From assembly GCF_008905045.1 (NCBI RefSeq), contig NZ_VWMY01000003.1:54714-118713 (forward strand): DNA of 64,000 nucleotides. The letters are read 5' to 3'. The translations under genes were made by a program, and so were the position numbers. The notes below the pieces were generated by a model. It did no database searches. It had not been told where the DNA came from and saw nothing but the letters and a program-made list of their open reading frames with translations. This document shows positions 8,343 through 16,540 of this stretch, one piece after another. The first letter of the stretch is position 1. Each line of letters starts with the position of its first letter. This DNA is from Streptomyces albicerus. GTDB lineage: Bacteria; Actinomycetota; Actinomycetes; Streptomycetales; Streptomycetaceae.

Positions 8343-8371
8343 GCCGTTCAGGGCCGTTCAGGGCCGTTCAG
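8343..8371. repeat. Three tandem copies of a 10-bp unit
   Basis: GCCGTTCAGG is repeated three times (the last copy is one base short) across the gap between the convergent excalibur and RpiR genes. The last copy overlaps the RpiR stop. No hairpin is evident. Confidence 0.7.
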
Positions 8372-9252
8372 TCGACGAACAGGCCGCGTGCCGCCGCCCG
8401 CGCGTCGAACTCCTCCAGGCGGGCCTGGGCGTCGGGCAGGCCGTCGCACATCGCCTCCAGGAGGACCTGTCCGAGGAGCATGGGGGCGCTCACCGTGTCG
8501 AAGACCAGTCCGGTGCCCACGGCGGCCGGGAGGAGCAGGTCGCTGTGGGCGGCCACCGGGGCGAACGTGCCGTCGGCGATCGTCACCACGGTCAGCCCCG
8601 TGCCGCGGGCGTGGTCGAGCGCGGCGAGGAGTTCGACCGGGTGGCGTGGCAGCGCGAAGCACAGGAGCGCGCTCGCGCCCGCGCGGCGGGCCGCGTCGAT
8701 GCGGTCGGCGAGCAGCGAGCCTCCCTCGTCGAGCAGGCGCACGTCCGGGTGCACCTTCGCGGCGAAGTAGGCGAAGCCGCCTGCCTGGGCGGCGGAGGCG
8801 CGCAGCCCGAGCACCGGCAGCGGCCGGGAGGCGGCGAGCAGCCGGCCCGCGCGTTCCACGGGCCCGGGGTCGGCGAGCAGCGCCGCCAGGTGAAGAAGGT
8901 TGTCGATCTCGGCCCGTACCGCCTGCTGGTACTGGTTGGCCGGCAGCTCGGCCACGGCCGGGCCGGCGGGTGCGACATCGCGCAGATGTCTGCGCAGCGC
9001 CGGGTATCCGTCGAAGCCGAGGGCGACCGCGAAACGGGTCACGGAGGGCTGGCTCACTCCGGCCAGGTGGGCCAGCTCCACGCTCGACAGAAAGGGTGCG
9101 GCCGCCGTCTGCCGGACCAGACAGTGGGCGATACGGCGCTGCGTGGGCGTCAGCCGGCGGCCCTCGAACAGCTTGTGCAGCCGCGCGGAGGCACCGGTCC
9201 CGTCGGGCATGGCAACGCCGACGCCGGCTCTGTCCGTATCACTCGCCATCAC
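8368..9252 (-). CDS. RpiR/MurR-family transcriptional regulator
   Basis: Regulator of 294 residues. The N-terminal RpiR helix-turn-helix reads LTPTQRRIAHCLVRQ, then VELAHLAGVSQPSVTRFAVALG, followed by a SIS (sugar isomerase-like) effector domain from about 120 (ASAAQAGGFAYFAAKV, then LLCFALPRHPVELLAAL). RpiR proteins usually bind phosphosugars but also control amino-acid and amine catabolism. It is the last gene of the minus-strand importer unit, 40 bases after the binding-protein gene. Likely targets are that unit and the divergent OCD-lyase-amidohydrolase operon. The alternative start MPDGTG, 14 codons in, is possible. Confidence 0.85.
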   Translation of the reverse strand: MMASDTDRAGVGVAMPDGTGASARLHKLFEGRRLTPTQRRIAHCLVRQTAAAPFLSSVELAHLAGVSQPSVTRFAVALGFDGYPALRRHLRDVAPAGPAVAELPANQYQQAVRAEIDNLLHLAALLADPGPVERAGRLLAASRPLPVLGLRASAAQAGGFAYFAAKVHPDVRLLDEGGSLLADRIDAARRAGASALLCFALPRHPVELLAALDHARGTGLTVVTIADGTFAPVAAHSDLLLPAAVGTGLVFDTVSAPMLLGQVLLEAMCDGLPDAQARLEEFDARAAARGLFVD

Positions 9253-9292
9253 TCACCATGATCCCCAGTCGCTTCGACGGCGGCCGTCCCGG

Positions 9293-10228
9293 TCAGCTCG
9301 CGAGACCGGACTGCTTCAGCCACTCCTCGGCGACGGCCGAGGCGTCCTCCTTGTCGTTGACGAGCTTCTTCATCATCTCGAGCAGGTCCTCGGTGGTGAG
9401 CTTGGCCGAGATGGCGTTGAGCGCCGCCCTGGCCTCGGCGTTGACCGCGGACTTGTAGACGAGAGGCGTGACGTTCTGCGAGGAGAAGAGGTTCTTCGGG
9501 TCCTCCAGGACCACCAGCTTGTCCTCGATGATGGCCGGGTCGGTGGTGTAGAGGTTGGCGGCCTGGACCGTGCCCTCCTTCAGCAGCTTCAGGAGGGTGC
9601 TCTGGGCGCCCGCGTCGAGCGGCTGGAACTTCCCGAACTCGACACCGTAGATCTTCTTCAGGCCGACCATGCCCTGGGTGCGGGTCTTGAACTCCGAGCC
9701 GGCGCCGATCGCCATATCACCGGCCACGGGCTTGAGGTCGGCGAGCGTCTTGAGGTTGTACTTGGCGGCGACCTCGGAGGTGACCGTGACCGAGTCCTTG
9801 TCCTCGGCCGCGGAGGAGTCGAGTATCTCCACCGACTTCGGGAGCTTCGCCTTCAGCTCGGCGTTGATGTCCTCCGTGCTGGTGGCGGTGCTCTTCTCGT
9901 CGACCGCCACCGACAGCAGGGCGCCGTTGTACTCCGGGAAGACGCTGATGCCGCCCTTGACCACCTGGTCGTAGTAGACCTCGCGGGCTCCGATGTCGAA
10001 CTTGCGGGTCACCTTCAGGCCCTTGTCCTCCAGGGCCTGTGCGTAGATCTCGGCGAGCAGCTGGTTCTCGGGGAAGTTCGCCGAGCCGACGACGATGGAC
10101 TTGCCTCCTCCGCTGTCGCCGCTGCTGCCCGTCAGCGGATTGTCGTCGCTGTCGCTGTCGCCGCCGCAGGCGGTCAGCGCGAGTGCGGCGATCAGGCCGA
10201 AGGCGGTACCGCGGATCATGCCTTTCAT
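9293..10228 (-). CDS. Quaternary-amine/betaine-type ABC transporter substrate-binding lipoprotein
   Basis: OpuAC/ProX/OsmF-type binding protein of 311 residues. Signal with lipobox LTAC (Cys near 21), a Gly/Ser/Asp linker, then SIVVGSANFPENQLLAEIYAQ, the standard opening of this family, followed by YYDQVVKGGISVFPEYNGAL and AANLYTTDPAI. The family binds glycine betaine, choline, carnitine and, in EgtU relatives, ergothioneine. The ligand here cannot be assigned by eye; which aromatic-cage residues are kept would need an alignment. It is fourth of five genes in a row, downstream of ATPase and two permeases. Confidence 0.85.
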   Translation of the reverse strand: MKGMIRGTAFGLIAALALTACGGDSDSDDNPLTGSSGDSGGGKSIVVGSANFPENQLLAEIYAQALEDKGLKVTRKFDIGAREVYYDQVVKGGISVFPEYNGALLSVAVDEKSTATSTEDINAELKAKLPKSVEILDSSAAEDKDSVTVTSEVAAKYNLKTLADLKPVAGDMAIGAGSEFKTRTQGMVGLKKIYGVEFGKFQPLDAGAQSTLLKLLKEGTVQAANLYTTDPAIIEDKLVVLEDPKNLFSSQNVTPLVYKSAVNAEARAALNAISAKLTTEDLLEMMKKLVNDKEDASAVAEEWLKQSGLAS

Positions 10229-10268
10229 GGGTGTTTCCTTTCTCGGGAGCGTTCAGGAGCTCCGGAAC

Positions 10269-10958
10269 TCATGACCTGGTCGCCGAAGGCTGCAGCCCCG
10301 GCGAGACGATGACGCGCCGCAGCGCGGTGAAGACGGCCTGGACGACGAGCGCCAGCACGACGACGACGGCCGAACCGCCGATGACCAGTTCGTAATTGTT
10401 GCGGGCGAGTCCGTCGACGATGAAGCGCCCCAGACCGCCGAGACCGGGATACGCGGCGACGGTCGCGGTGGCCACGACCTGGATCGCGGCGACCCGCAGC
10501 CCGAGCAGGATCAGCGGCAGCGCCATCGGCACCTCGACCTTCAGCAGGACCTCCCAGCCGGTCATGCCCATCCCGCGCGCGGCGTCCCTGGTGTCGGGAT
10601 CCACGCCGCGTACTCCCTCGAAGGTGTTGATGAGGATCGGCGGGACCGCCAGCGCGACCAGGGCGACCAGTACGGGCGTGGTGCTGAGCCCGGCGAGCGT
10701 GACGACGAGGACGACCAGGCCGAAGGTGGGGATCGCCCGGGCGAGGTTCGCCACGCTGGCGACCGCGAACGCGCCGCGGCCGGTGTGTCCGACCAGCAGC
10801 CCGAACGAGAGCCCGATCAGGGTGGCGAACAGCAGCGACAGGCCGCTGTAGGTCAGGTGTTCCAGGAGCCGGTGCGGAATGCCGTCATCCCCGCGCCACT
10901 GCTGGGACGACGTCAGCCAGTCGCCCACCAGCTCGATCTGGTTCAGGAGATCGTTCAC
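10269..10958 (-). CDS. Betaine-type ABC transporter permease
   Basis: Permease of 229 residues with about six membrane segments and the inner-membrane ABC motif around FEGVRGVDPDTRDAARGMGM, the EAA-loop equivalent of OpuBB/ProW permeases. It overlaps the upstream permease by 4 bases (10955-10958), so the two channel halves are translationally coupled. Confidence 0.86.
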   Translation of the reverse strand: MNDLLNQIELVGDWLTSSQQWRGDDGIPHRLLEHLTYSGLSLLFATLIGLSFGLLVGHTGRGAFAVASVANLARAIPTFGLVVLVVTLAGLSTTPVLVALVALAVPPILINTFEGVRGVDPDTRDAARGMGMTGWEVLLKVEVPMALPLILLGLRVAAIQVVATATVAAYPGLGGLGRFIVDGLARNNYELVIGGSAVVVVLALVVQAVFTALRRVIVSPGLQPSATRS

Positions 10959-11620
10959 GCCGTCGCCCCTTTACCGCGTGCCCAGGGTGTGAGCAGCCGC
11001 TGGGCCAGCACGAGCAGTGCGTCGGTGACGAGGGCGAGCAGCATGATCAGTACGGTCGCGGTGATGATCGGGGTCGGGAAGTCGAGCTGGAGGCCACGGG
11101 TGATGTAGTAGCCGAGGCCGCCCTGTCCGATCAGCTGTCCCACCGCGACGAGGCTGATGGAGGAGACCGCGGCGACCCGTACGCCGGCGACGACGACCGG
11201 TACGGCGATGGGCAGTTCGACCTGGACGACGCGGCGCACCGTGCTGAATCCCATCGCGGTGGCCGCCTGCCGTACCGGTTCCGGGACCGAGGCCAGACCG
11301 TCCACCACGTTGGGGATGAGGACCGACAGCGTGTAGAGCGTCAGCGGGATCATCACCGTGCGCTCGGTCAGCCCCGTGTAGCGGACGAAGATCATGAACA
11401 GGGCCAGCGAGGGGATCGAGTACAGGACGTTGGCCGCGGTCAGGGTCGGCGGGTAGATCCATCGCCAGCGGTGGCAGAGCATGCCCAGGGGCACGGAGAT
11501 GATCAGTCCGAACAGCACGGGCAGGAGCCCCAGCCGCAGATGGATACCGGTGTAGTCGGCCAGCTCGCCGACATGGTCGCCGATCCACTCCCACCGTATG
11601 AGCGGTTCCCCGTCTCTCAT
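10955..11620 (-). CDS. Betaine-type ABC transporter permease
   Basis: Second OpuB/OpuA-type permease, 221 residues, with hydrophobic segments from about 30 onward and the cytoplasmic loop VDGLASVPEPVRQAATAMGF that contacts the ATPase. It overlaps the ATPase gene by 4 bases upstream and the next permease by 4 bases downstream. It would form a heterodimeric channel with the product of 10269-10958. Confidence 0.86.
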   Translation of the reverse strand: MRDGEPLIRWEWIGDHVGELADYTGIHLRLGLLPVLFGLIISVPLGMLCHRWRWIYPPTLTAANVLYSIPSLALFMIFVRYTGLTERTVMIPLTLYTLSVLIPNVVDGLASVPEPVRQAATAMGFSTVRRVVQVELPIAVPVVVAGVRVAAVSSISLVAVGQLIGQGGLGYYITRGLQLDFPTPIITATVLIMLLALVTDALLVLAQRLLTPWARGKGATA

Positions 11621-12798
11621 CGCTCACCACCGCCCGCGTCGCTCTTGGCTACCCGCACCTCGGCCTCGTCGCTGACCGCCGTGTCACTGACGGCCGCGTC
11701 ACCGACCGCCGCGTCCTCGGCCATCGCGGCGGACAGTTCGTACGCGTCCGCGACCCCGACGACCGCGCCCTCCGCGTCCACGCCCACCGCGAGCCGGGAC
11801 GGCGAGAGGAGCGCCGCGTCGAGTGCGGCCCTGGCCGAGTCGCCGACCAGGCTGAACGTATGGCCGAGCGGGGCCAGGTTCGCGTCCGCGAGCGTGCCGC
11901 CGTCCGGCAGTTCGGCGACGGCGGCCCAGCCGAGCGGCCGCCGGCCGTCGTCGACGACGAGCACCCAGGGCTCGTCCAGTGCCCGGGCCCGCGCCACGGG
12001 AGAGTCCGCCGGCAGCACCGTGCCCTCGCGCAGCGGCAGCTCGGCCGCCTTGACGAAGGACAGCCGGCGAATGCCACGGTCATGGCCGACGAAATCGGCC
12101 ACGAAGTCGTCGGCGGGATGCGCGAGCAGCCGCTCCGGGGTGTCGAACTGGGCGAGCTTGCCACCGGTGCGGAACACCGCGATGTTGTCGCCGAGTTTGA
12201 TCGCCTCGTCGATGTCGTGGGTGACGAACACGATCGTCTTGTGGAGCTCCTTCTGCAGCCGGATGAACTCCGCCTGCAGTTCCCCGCGGACGATGGGGTC
12301 GACCGCGCTGAACGGCTCGTCCATCAGCAGCACCGGCGGGTCGGCGCCCAGTGCCCTGGCCACCCCGACGCGCTGCTGCTGTCCCCCGGAGAGCTGGTAC
12401 GGGTAGCGCTTGGCCATGTCGCCCGGCAGCCCCACCAGTTCGAGCAGCTCCGCCGCCCGCGCCCGCGCCTTCTTCTTGCCCCAGCCGAGCAGCAGTGGCA
12501 CGGTCGCTATGTTGTCCAGGACCGTCCGGTGCGGGAAAAGCCCGGCGTGCTGGATCACATAGCCGATGCCCCGGCGCAGCTCCGGGGCGGCGATCTCCCG
12601 GATGTCCTGGCCGCGCAGACTCACCGTGCCGGCCGTCGGCTCCACCATGCGGTTGACCATGCGCAGGGTCGTGGTCTTGCCGCAGCCGGAGGGGCCGACC
12701 AGGACCGTGATGCCGCCCTCGGCCAGCTCCAGGGACAGTTCGTCCACGGCTGTCGTGCCGTTGGGATAGTTTTTGCTCACCGCGTCGAATCTGATCAA
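11617..12798 (-). CDS. Betaine-type ABC transporter ATP-binding protein with CBS-like tail
   Basis: ATPase of 393 residues, OpuAA/ProV type. Walker A GPSGCGKTT (near 36-44), Q-loop VIQHAGLFPHRTV, signature LSGGQQQRVGVARAL and Walker B VLLMDEPFSAVDP are all present. After about 270 comes a tail resembling the CBS-pair regulatory region of OpuA, which senses ionic strength or nucleotides, ending in a repetitive Ala/Asp stretch (AVGDAAVSDTAVSD). It is the first gene of the minus-strand unit and faces the OCD gene across a 119-bp promoter region. Confidence 0.87.
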   Translation of the reverse strand: MIRFDAVSKNYPNGTTAVDELSLELAEGGITVLVGPSGCGKTTTLRMVNRMVEPTAGTVSLRGQDIREIAAPELRRGIGYVIQHAGLFPHRTVLDNIATVPLLLGWGKKKARARAAELLELVGLPGDMAKRYPYQLSGGQQQRVGVARALGADPPVLLMDEPFSAVDPIVRGELQAEFIRLQKELHKTIVFVTHDIDEAIKLGDNIAVFRTGGKLAQFDTPERLLAHPADDFVADFVGHDRGIRRLSFVKAAELPLREGTVLPADSPVARARALDEPWVLVVDDGRRPLGWAAVAELPDGGTLADANLAPLGHTFSLVGDSARAALDAALLSPSRLAVGVDAEGAVVGVADAYELSAAMAEDAAVGDAAVSDTAVSDEAEVRVAKSDAGGGER

Positions 12799-12815
12799 GG
12801 CTGCCCCTTACCCGA

Positions 12816-12833
12816 CTGCATATGGTCATGCAG
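12816..12833. promoter_or_regulatory. Operator-like inverted repeat, divergent promoter
   Basis: CTGCAT at 12816-12821 is an exact inverted repeat of ATGCAG at 12828-12833, with a 6-base centre. It lies 18 bases upstream of the importer ATPase start. It may bind the RpiR regulator of the island. Confidence 0.45.
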
Positions 12834-12861
12834 AGTTGTGCGTGGCTGAATTACAGTCAAT

Positions 12862-12879
12862 CCCCTTTTGTAAACGGGG
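12862..12879. promoter_or_regulatory. Second operator-like inverted repeat, divergent promoter
   Basis: CCCCTTTTGTAAACGGGG pairs in 7 of 8 arm positions around a GT centre. It sits 39 bases upstream of the OCD start, placed to act on the plus-strand operon. Confidence 0.45.
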
Positions 12880-12917
12880 CGTTACGTTCGTCCGAAGTGA
12901 GTGAAAGGACGCCGGGA

Positions 12918-13928
12918 ATGAGCACGTTGGAACCGGTTTGGTTCACCTTTCTCAACGGCTCGGACATCGAACAGCTCGACCTGGACGACACCGAGGTGCT
13001 GACCGCGGTCGAGCAGGGACTGCGCGCCCAGGGCCGCGGAGAGACGGTCATCGAACCACGAGTCCACCTCATGCCCGATCCCGCGTTCAACGGTCACTTC
13101 AATGTCCTCCGTGGTTACGTCGCGCCGCTCGGCCTGGCCGGAGTCAAGATCGTGGGCGACTACGTCGGAAACTACAAGTCCGGACTGCCCTCCGAGATGG
13201 CGCTGCTCAACCTCTTCGATCCGCGTACGGGCATGCCGGTGGCCGTGGTCGACGCCACCGCCATCACCGAGATGCGCACCGGCGCGCTCACCGCGCTCGG
13301 GGCACGGCACCTGGCCCGCCCCGACGCCAAGGTGCTCGGTCACATAGGGGCCCGCGCCACGTCGTACTGGAACGTCCGCCTGCTCGACCGGATCTTCGAC
13401 CTCGACGAGATTCGCGTCCACTCGCGCCGCCCGGAGAGCCGCGAGGCCTTCGCGGAGCGGCTGGAGCGCGACCTCGGCAAGCCCGTGATCGTGACCGAGG
13501 ACTGGAAGACCTGCGTCGAGGGCGCGGACATCGTCGTGGAGGCGTCCCGGCTGGAGCGGCCTGAGCCCCTGCTGAAGACCGAGTGGATCGCGCCGGGCGC
13601 CCTTGTCGTACCGTACGGAACGATGAGCGCGGTCGAACTCACCCTCACCGACATCATGGACAAGATCGTCGTCGATGACTGGGGCCAGTGCCGGTCCGGG
13701 CCGTTCGGTGCCCTGCGCGCGCACGTCGAGTCGGGCAGGCTCAGCGAGGCGACCCTGCACGGTGAACTGTGCGAGATCGTCGTCGGCGACAAGCCCGGCC
13801 GTGAACGCCCGGACGAGACGACCCTGTTCTGGCACCGCGGACTCTCCCTCTCCGACATCGCCCTCGGCGCGGCCATGCTCAAGAAGGCCGAAGAGCGCGG
13901 CCTCGGGCAGAAGCTGCGGTTCTCATGA
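12918..13928 (+). CDS. Ornithine cyclodeaminase/mu-crystallin family protein
   Basis: NAD(P)-dependent family of 336 residues that includes ornithine cyclodeaminase, ketimine reductases and alanine/ectoine-pathway dehydrogenases. Landmarks: KIVGDYVGNYKSGLPSEMAL (substrate-side Lys), VVDATAITEMRTGALTALGA (the family's T-x-x-RTGA signature) and a Rossmann segment VLGHIGARATSYWNVRLL whose glycine motif departs from the usual GxGxQA. The ATG at 12918 follows GAAAGGA; the open frame extends 5' without support. It overlaps the lyase gene by 4 bases (ATGA). It probably reduces or forms an imine in the pathway shared with the next two genes; the substrate is unknown. Confidence 0.82.
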   Translation: MSTLEPVWFTFLNGSDIEQLDLDDTEVLTAVEQGLRAQGRGETVIEPRVHLMPDPAFNGHFNVLRGYVAPLGLAGVKIVGDYVGNYKSGLPSEMALLNLFDPRTGMPVAVVDATAITEMRTGALTALGARHLARPDAKVLGHIGARATSYWNVRLLDRIFDLDEIRVHSRRPESREAFAERLERDLGKPVIVTEDWKTCVEGADIVVEASRLERPEPLLKTEWIAPGALVVPYGTMSAVELTLTDIMDKIVVDDWGQCRSGPFGALRAHVESGRLSEATLHGELCEIVVGDKPGRERPDETTLFWHRGLSLSDIALGAAMLKKAEERGLGQKLRFS

Positions 13929-15487
13929 CCGGCACGCTCCCCGCTCCCCCACCCTCTGCAACCGGCACGGTGGTTGTCGATGGGCGCACCCTGTCCTTCG
14001 ACGACGTCGTCGCCGTCGCCCGGCACGGCGCCCAGGTCGTCCTGGCGGACGAGGTGCTCCCCCGGCTGGTGCGCGATCGCGCGGTCGTCGACGACGTGGT
14101 CGACCGCGGGGTGCCGACGTACGGCCTGACGACGGGGCTCGGCAGCCGGTCGTCGTACGCGCTGCCGCGTGCCGAACTCGGGGAGTTCAGCGTGCGTACG
14201 GTGCGGGGCCGGGCCAACGCGGTCGGCGATCCACTGCCGACCTCCGTGGTGCGCGCCGCGCTGCTCGCCCGGGTCAACGGCATCGCGGGCGGCGGGAGCG
14301 GAGTGCGGCCGGAGATCCCGCGGCTGCTCGTCGGCATGCTCAACTCGCGGGTGCATCCGGTGATCCCGGAGGTGGGGTCGATCGGGGCCTCCGACCTGTG
14401 CCAGATGGCCCATGCCGGTCTGGTGGTCATCGGCGAGGGCAGCGCCGAATTCTCCGGTGAGGTCCTCGACGGTGCGGAGGCGCTGCGGCGGGCCGGGCTG
14501 ACCCCCGCCGAGCTGGGCCCGAAGGACGGGCATGTGCTTTGCAGCGCAAGCCCGTTGGCGGCCGGCCAGGGCGCCCTCGCCCTCCATGAGGCGGCCGCCG
14601 TCCGCACGCTGGCCCAGGCGGTCACGGCGCTCACGTTCGAGGGCTTCCGGGCGAACACCAGCCCGCTCGACGCCCGCGTGCTGGGTCTGCGCCCGGCACC
14701 CGGGCAGTCCCGGGCGGCGGGCGAACTGCTCGCGCTCCTGGCCGGCGGTGACCTCACGGCCCCCGGACACGCGCGGCGAGTCCAGGACCCCCTGAGCCTG
14801 CGCTGTGCGGCCCAGGTGCACGGCGCGCTGCACGCCGCTCTGGACTTCGCCGGCGCCGCGCTGGAACCCGAGCTCAACGGCTGCGGCGACAACCCGGTGG
14901 TGCTGGCCGACACCGGCGAGATCCTCTCGTCCGGCAACTTCCACACCCCGGCCCTGGCCCTCGCCTTCGACACCCTCGCGCTGGCCCTGACACAGACGGC
15001 GGCGGTCTCCGCCGAGCGCATGCGGCGGCTGCTCGACCCGGCCGTCAGCGGACTGCCCGCGAACCTCTCGCCGTACGGTCCGGAGCGGTCGGGCTTCGCC
15101 CCGCTGGCCAAGACGGCGCAGGCGCTCGTCGCCGAGATCCGCGCCCTGTCCGCGCCGGTGTGCACCGACCCGCGACACGGCGCGGACGCCGTCGAGGACG
15201 ACTCGACCAACGCGGCGCTCGGGGCACGACGGCTGTCGACGATGCTGGTCCGGCTGCGGCAACTGTTCGCCGTGGAGGCCGTGGCCGCCGCGCAGGCGGT
15301 GGACCTGGCCGCACCGTCCGTCCTGGGGCGGGGTCCCGGGCTCCTGCACCGCGCGATCCGCGAGCTCGTCCCGGCCCTGGACGACGACCGGCCCTGCGGA
15401 GTGGACGTGGACCGGGTGAGCCTCGACGTCCTGGGGTCCGACGAGGTACGAAGCGCACTGTGCGCCATAACAGAGGGAGCTTCGTGA
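13925..15487 (+). CDS. Histidine ammonia-lyase superfamily protein lacking the MIO triad
   Basis: Aromatic amino-acid ammonia-lyase fold, 520 residues. Kept landmarks: TYGLTTGLGS (lid Tyr-66), QDPLSLRCAAQVHGAL, LNGCGDNPV and SSGNFHTPALALAFD, and an acidic VEDDSTNAALG where family members have QEDHVSM. Two hallmarks are altered. The cofactor-forming motif GSVGASGDLAPLAH is here GSIGASDLCQMAH (Ala155-Ser156-Asp157, Gly absent), and the conserved NGT loop is CSAS (206-209). Without Ala-Ser-Gly the electrophilic MIO group should not form. The best-known MIO-less relative is ergothionase, which eliminates trimethylamine from ergothioneine. With a betaine-type importer next door, a similar C-N elimination is plausible but unproven. 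Overlaps both neighbours by 4 bases. Confidence 0.8.
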   Translation: MTGTLPAPPPSATGTVVVDGRTLSFDDVVAVARHGAQVVLADEVLPRLVRDRAVVDDVVDRGVPTYGLTTGLGSRSSYALPRAELGEFSVRTVRGRANAVGDPLPTSVVRAALLARVNGIAGGGSGVRPEIPRLLVGMLNSRVHPVIPEVGSIGASDLCQMAHAGLVVIGEGSAEFSGEVLDGAEALRRAGLTPAELGPKDGHVLCSASPLAAGQGALALHEAAAVRTLAQAVTALTFEGFRANTSPLDARVLGLRPAPGQSRAAGELLALLAGGDLTAPGHARRVQDPLSLRCAAQVHGALHAALDFAGAALEPELNGCGDNPVVLADTGEILSSGNFHTPALALAFDTLALALTQTAAVSAERMRRLLDPAVSGLPANLSPYGPERSGFAPLAKTAQALVAEIRALSAPVCTDPRHGADAVEDDSTNAALGARRLSTMLVRLRQLFAVEAVAAAQAVDLAAPSVLGRGPGLLHRAIRELVPALDDDRPCGVDVDRVSLDVLGSDEVRSALCAITEGAS

Positions 15488-16389
15488 CCAACGTCGACGT
15501 ACACCAGCATCTGTGGAGCCGCTCGTTCGTGGCGGCCCTGCGGGCGCGCGACGAACCGCCGTACCTGGACGGATGGACGCTGCACACCGCCGGTGAGCCA
15601 CCGTACGAGGTCCCGCCCGCCGAACACGACGTCGCCGGGCGTGCCGAACTGGCCGCCACCGACGGCCTCGGCCGGGCGCTCGTCTCGCTGTCCTCCCCGC
15701 TCGGCGTGGAGTGGCTGCCGTCCACCGAGGCGCGGCCGCTGCTCGACGCCTACCACGAGGACTCGGCCGGACTGCCCGAGCCGTTCGGAGCGTGGGCCGC
15801 CGCCTGCGTCCGGGACATCGACGCCGACGCGACGGGCAGGGACCTCGACCGGGGGTTCGCCGGTCTGCAGCTCCCGGCGAACGCCCTGGCCGACGCCGAC
15901 GGTTACGCGCGGTGCGCCCCGCTGCTGGACCTCCTCGAAGCACGTGACCTCCCGCTGTTCGTCCACCCGGGGCCGGCGGCCTGCGCGTCCCCGGGCCCCG
16001 GCTGGTGGCCCGCGATGGTGCCGTACGTGCAGCAGATGCACTCCGCCTGGTTCGCCTTCCGGGCGTTCGGCCGGGCCCGCCATCCGCGGCTGCGGGTGTG
16101 CTTCGCGCTGCTGGCCGGGCTCGCCCCGCTGCACGGGGAACGCCTCGCCGCCCGTGCCGGGGACGAGGCCCGGAGAGGGGTCGATCCTGACGTGTTCGTC
16201 GAGACGTCCTCGTACGGTCCGCGCGCCGTCGACGCGGTCGTCCGCGTCCTCGGCACCGACGTCGTCGTCCAGGGCTCGGACCGGCCCTACGCCGAGCCGC
16301 CGCAACAGCCCGGCTTCGGCCTGGGCGGAGCCGCCGCGTACGCCTTCCGCATCGCCAATCCCCAGCGCCTGCTCACCGGAAAGGACTGA
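15484..16389 (+). CDS. Amidohydrolase_2-family metal-dependent hydrolase/decarboxylase
   Basis: TIM-barrel amidohydrolase of 301 residues. The N-terminal VDVHQHLW gives the HxH metal pair (His-7, His-9), LPLFVHPG a mid-barrel His, and VVQGSDRPY the late catalytic Asp. These fit the Amidohydro_2/ACMSD-like group, which hydrolyses C-N bonds or decarboxylates aromatic acids. The GTG at 15484 overlaps the lyase stop (GTGA) and follows AGAGGGAG. As third gene of the operon it probably acts on the product of the lyase; a ring-opening or decarboxylation step on an imidazole-type acid would be one possibility. Confidence 0.78.
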   Translation: MTNVDVHQHLWSRSFVAALRARDEPPYLDGWTLHTAGEPPYEVPPAEHDVAGRAELAATDGLGRALVSLSSPLGVEWLPSTEARPLLDAYHEDSAGLPEPFGAWAAACVRDIDADATGRDLDRGFAGLQLPANALADADGYARCAPLLDLLEARDLPLFVHPGPAACASPGPGWWPAMVPYVQQMHSAWFAFRAFGRARHPRLRVCFALLAGLAPLHGERLAARAGDEARRGVDPDVFVETSSYGPRAVDAVVRVLGTDVVVQGSDRPYAEPPQQPGFGLGGAAAYAFRIANPQRLLTGKD

Positions 16390-16510
16390 CCGCACCCGGC
16401 TCGAGGCCGCTCGCCCGGGCCCAACGGGCCACCCAAGACCGGCCAACCAGGTACCCGGCCCCCTCACCGAACTCGGCGTGTCCGACCGTCCGTTCCTGCC
16501 CGAGGAATGT

Positions 16511-16540
16511 GCGGACCGGGCCCGCCGCGCGGCGGTCCGC
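16511..16540. terminator. GC-rich hairpin between convergent genes
   Basis: GCGGACCG (16511-16518) pairs with CGGTCCGC (16533-16540) around a GC-rich loop. It lies between the amidohydrolase stop and the YceI-like gene and just overlaps the latter's stop codon, so it could end both transcripts. The 150 bases between the genes show nothing else. Confidence 0.5.

Noticed and set aside
12931..12938. AACCGGTT within the OCD coding start
   Set aside because: It encodes conserved-looking LEPVWF and lies inside the gene; treated as coincidental. The same applies to AACCGGTT at 39820 and 43221, which encode the shared NNRF/GNRL motif of the two lyase-family paralogs.
13340..16467. Two open frames above 850 codons on the minus strand opposite OCD, lyase and amidohydrolase
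   Set aside because: Arg/Pro/Ser-rich mirror frames of coding sequence; the plus-strand genes have ribosome sites, coupled overlaps and clear motifs.
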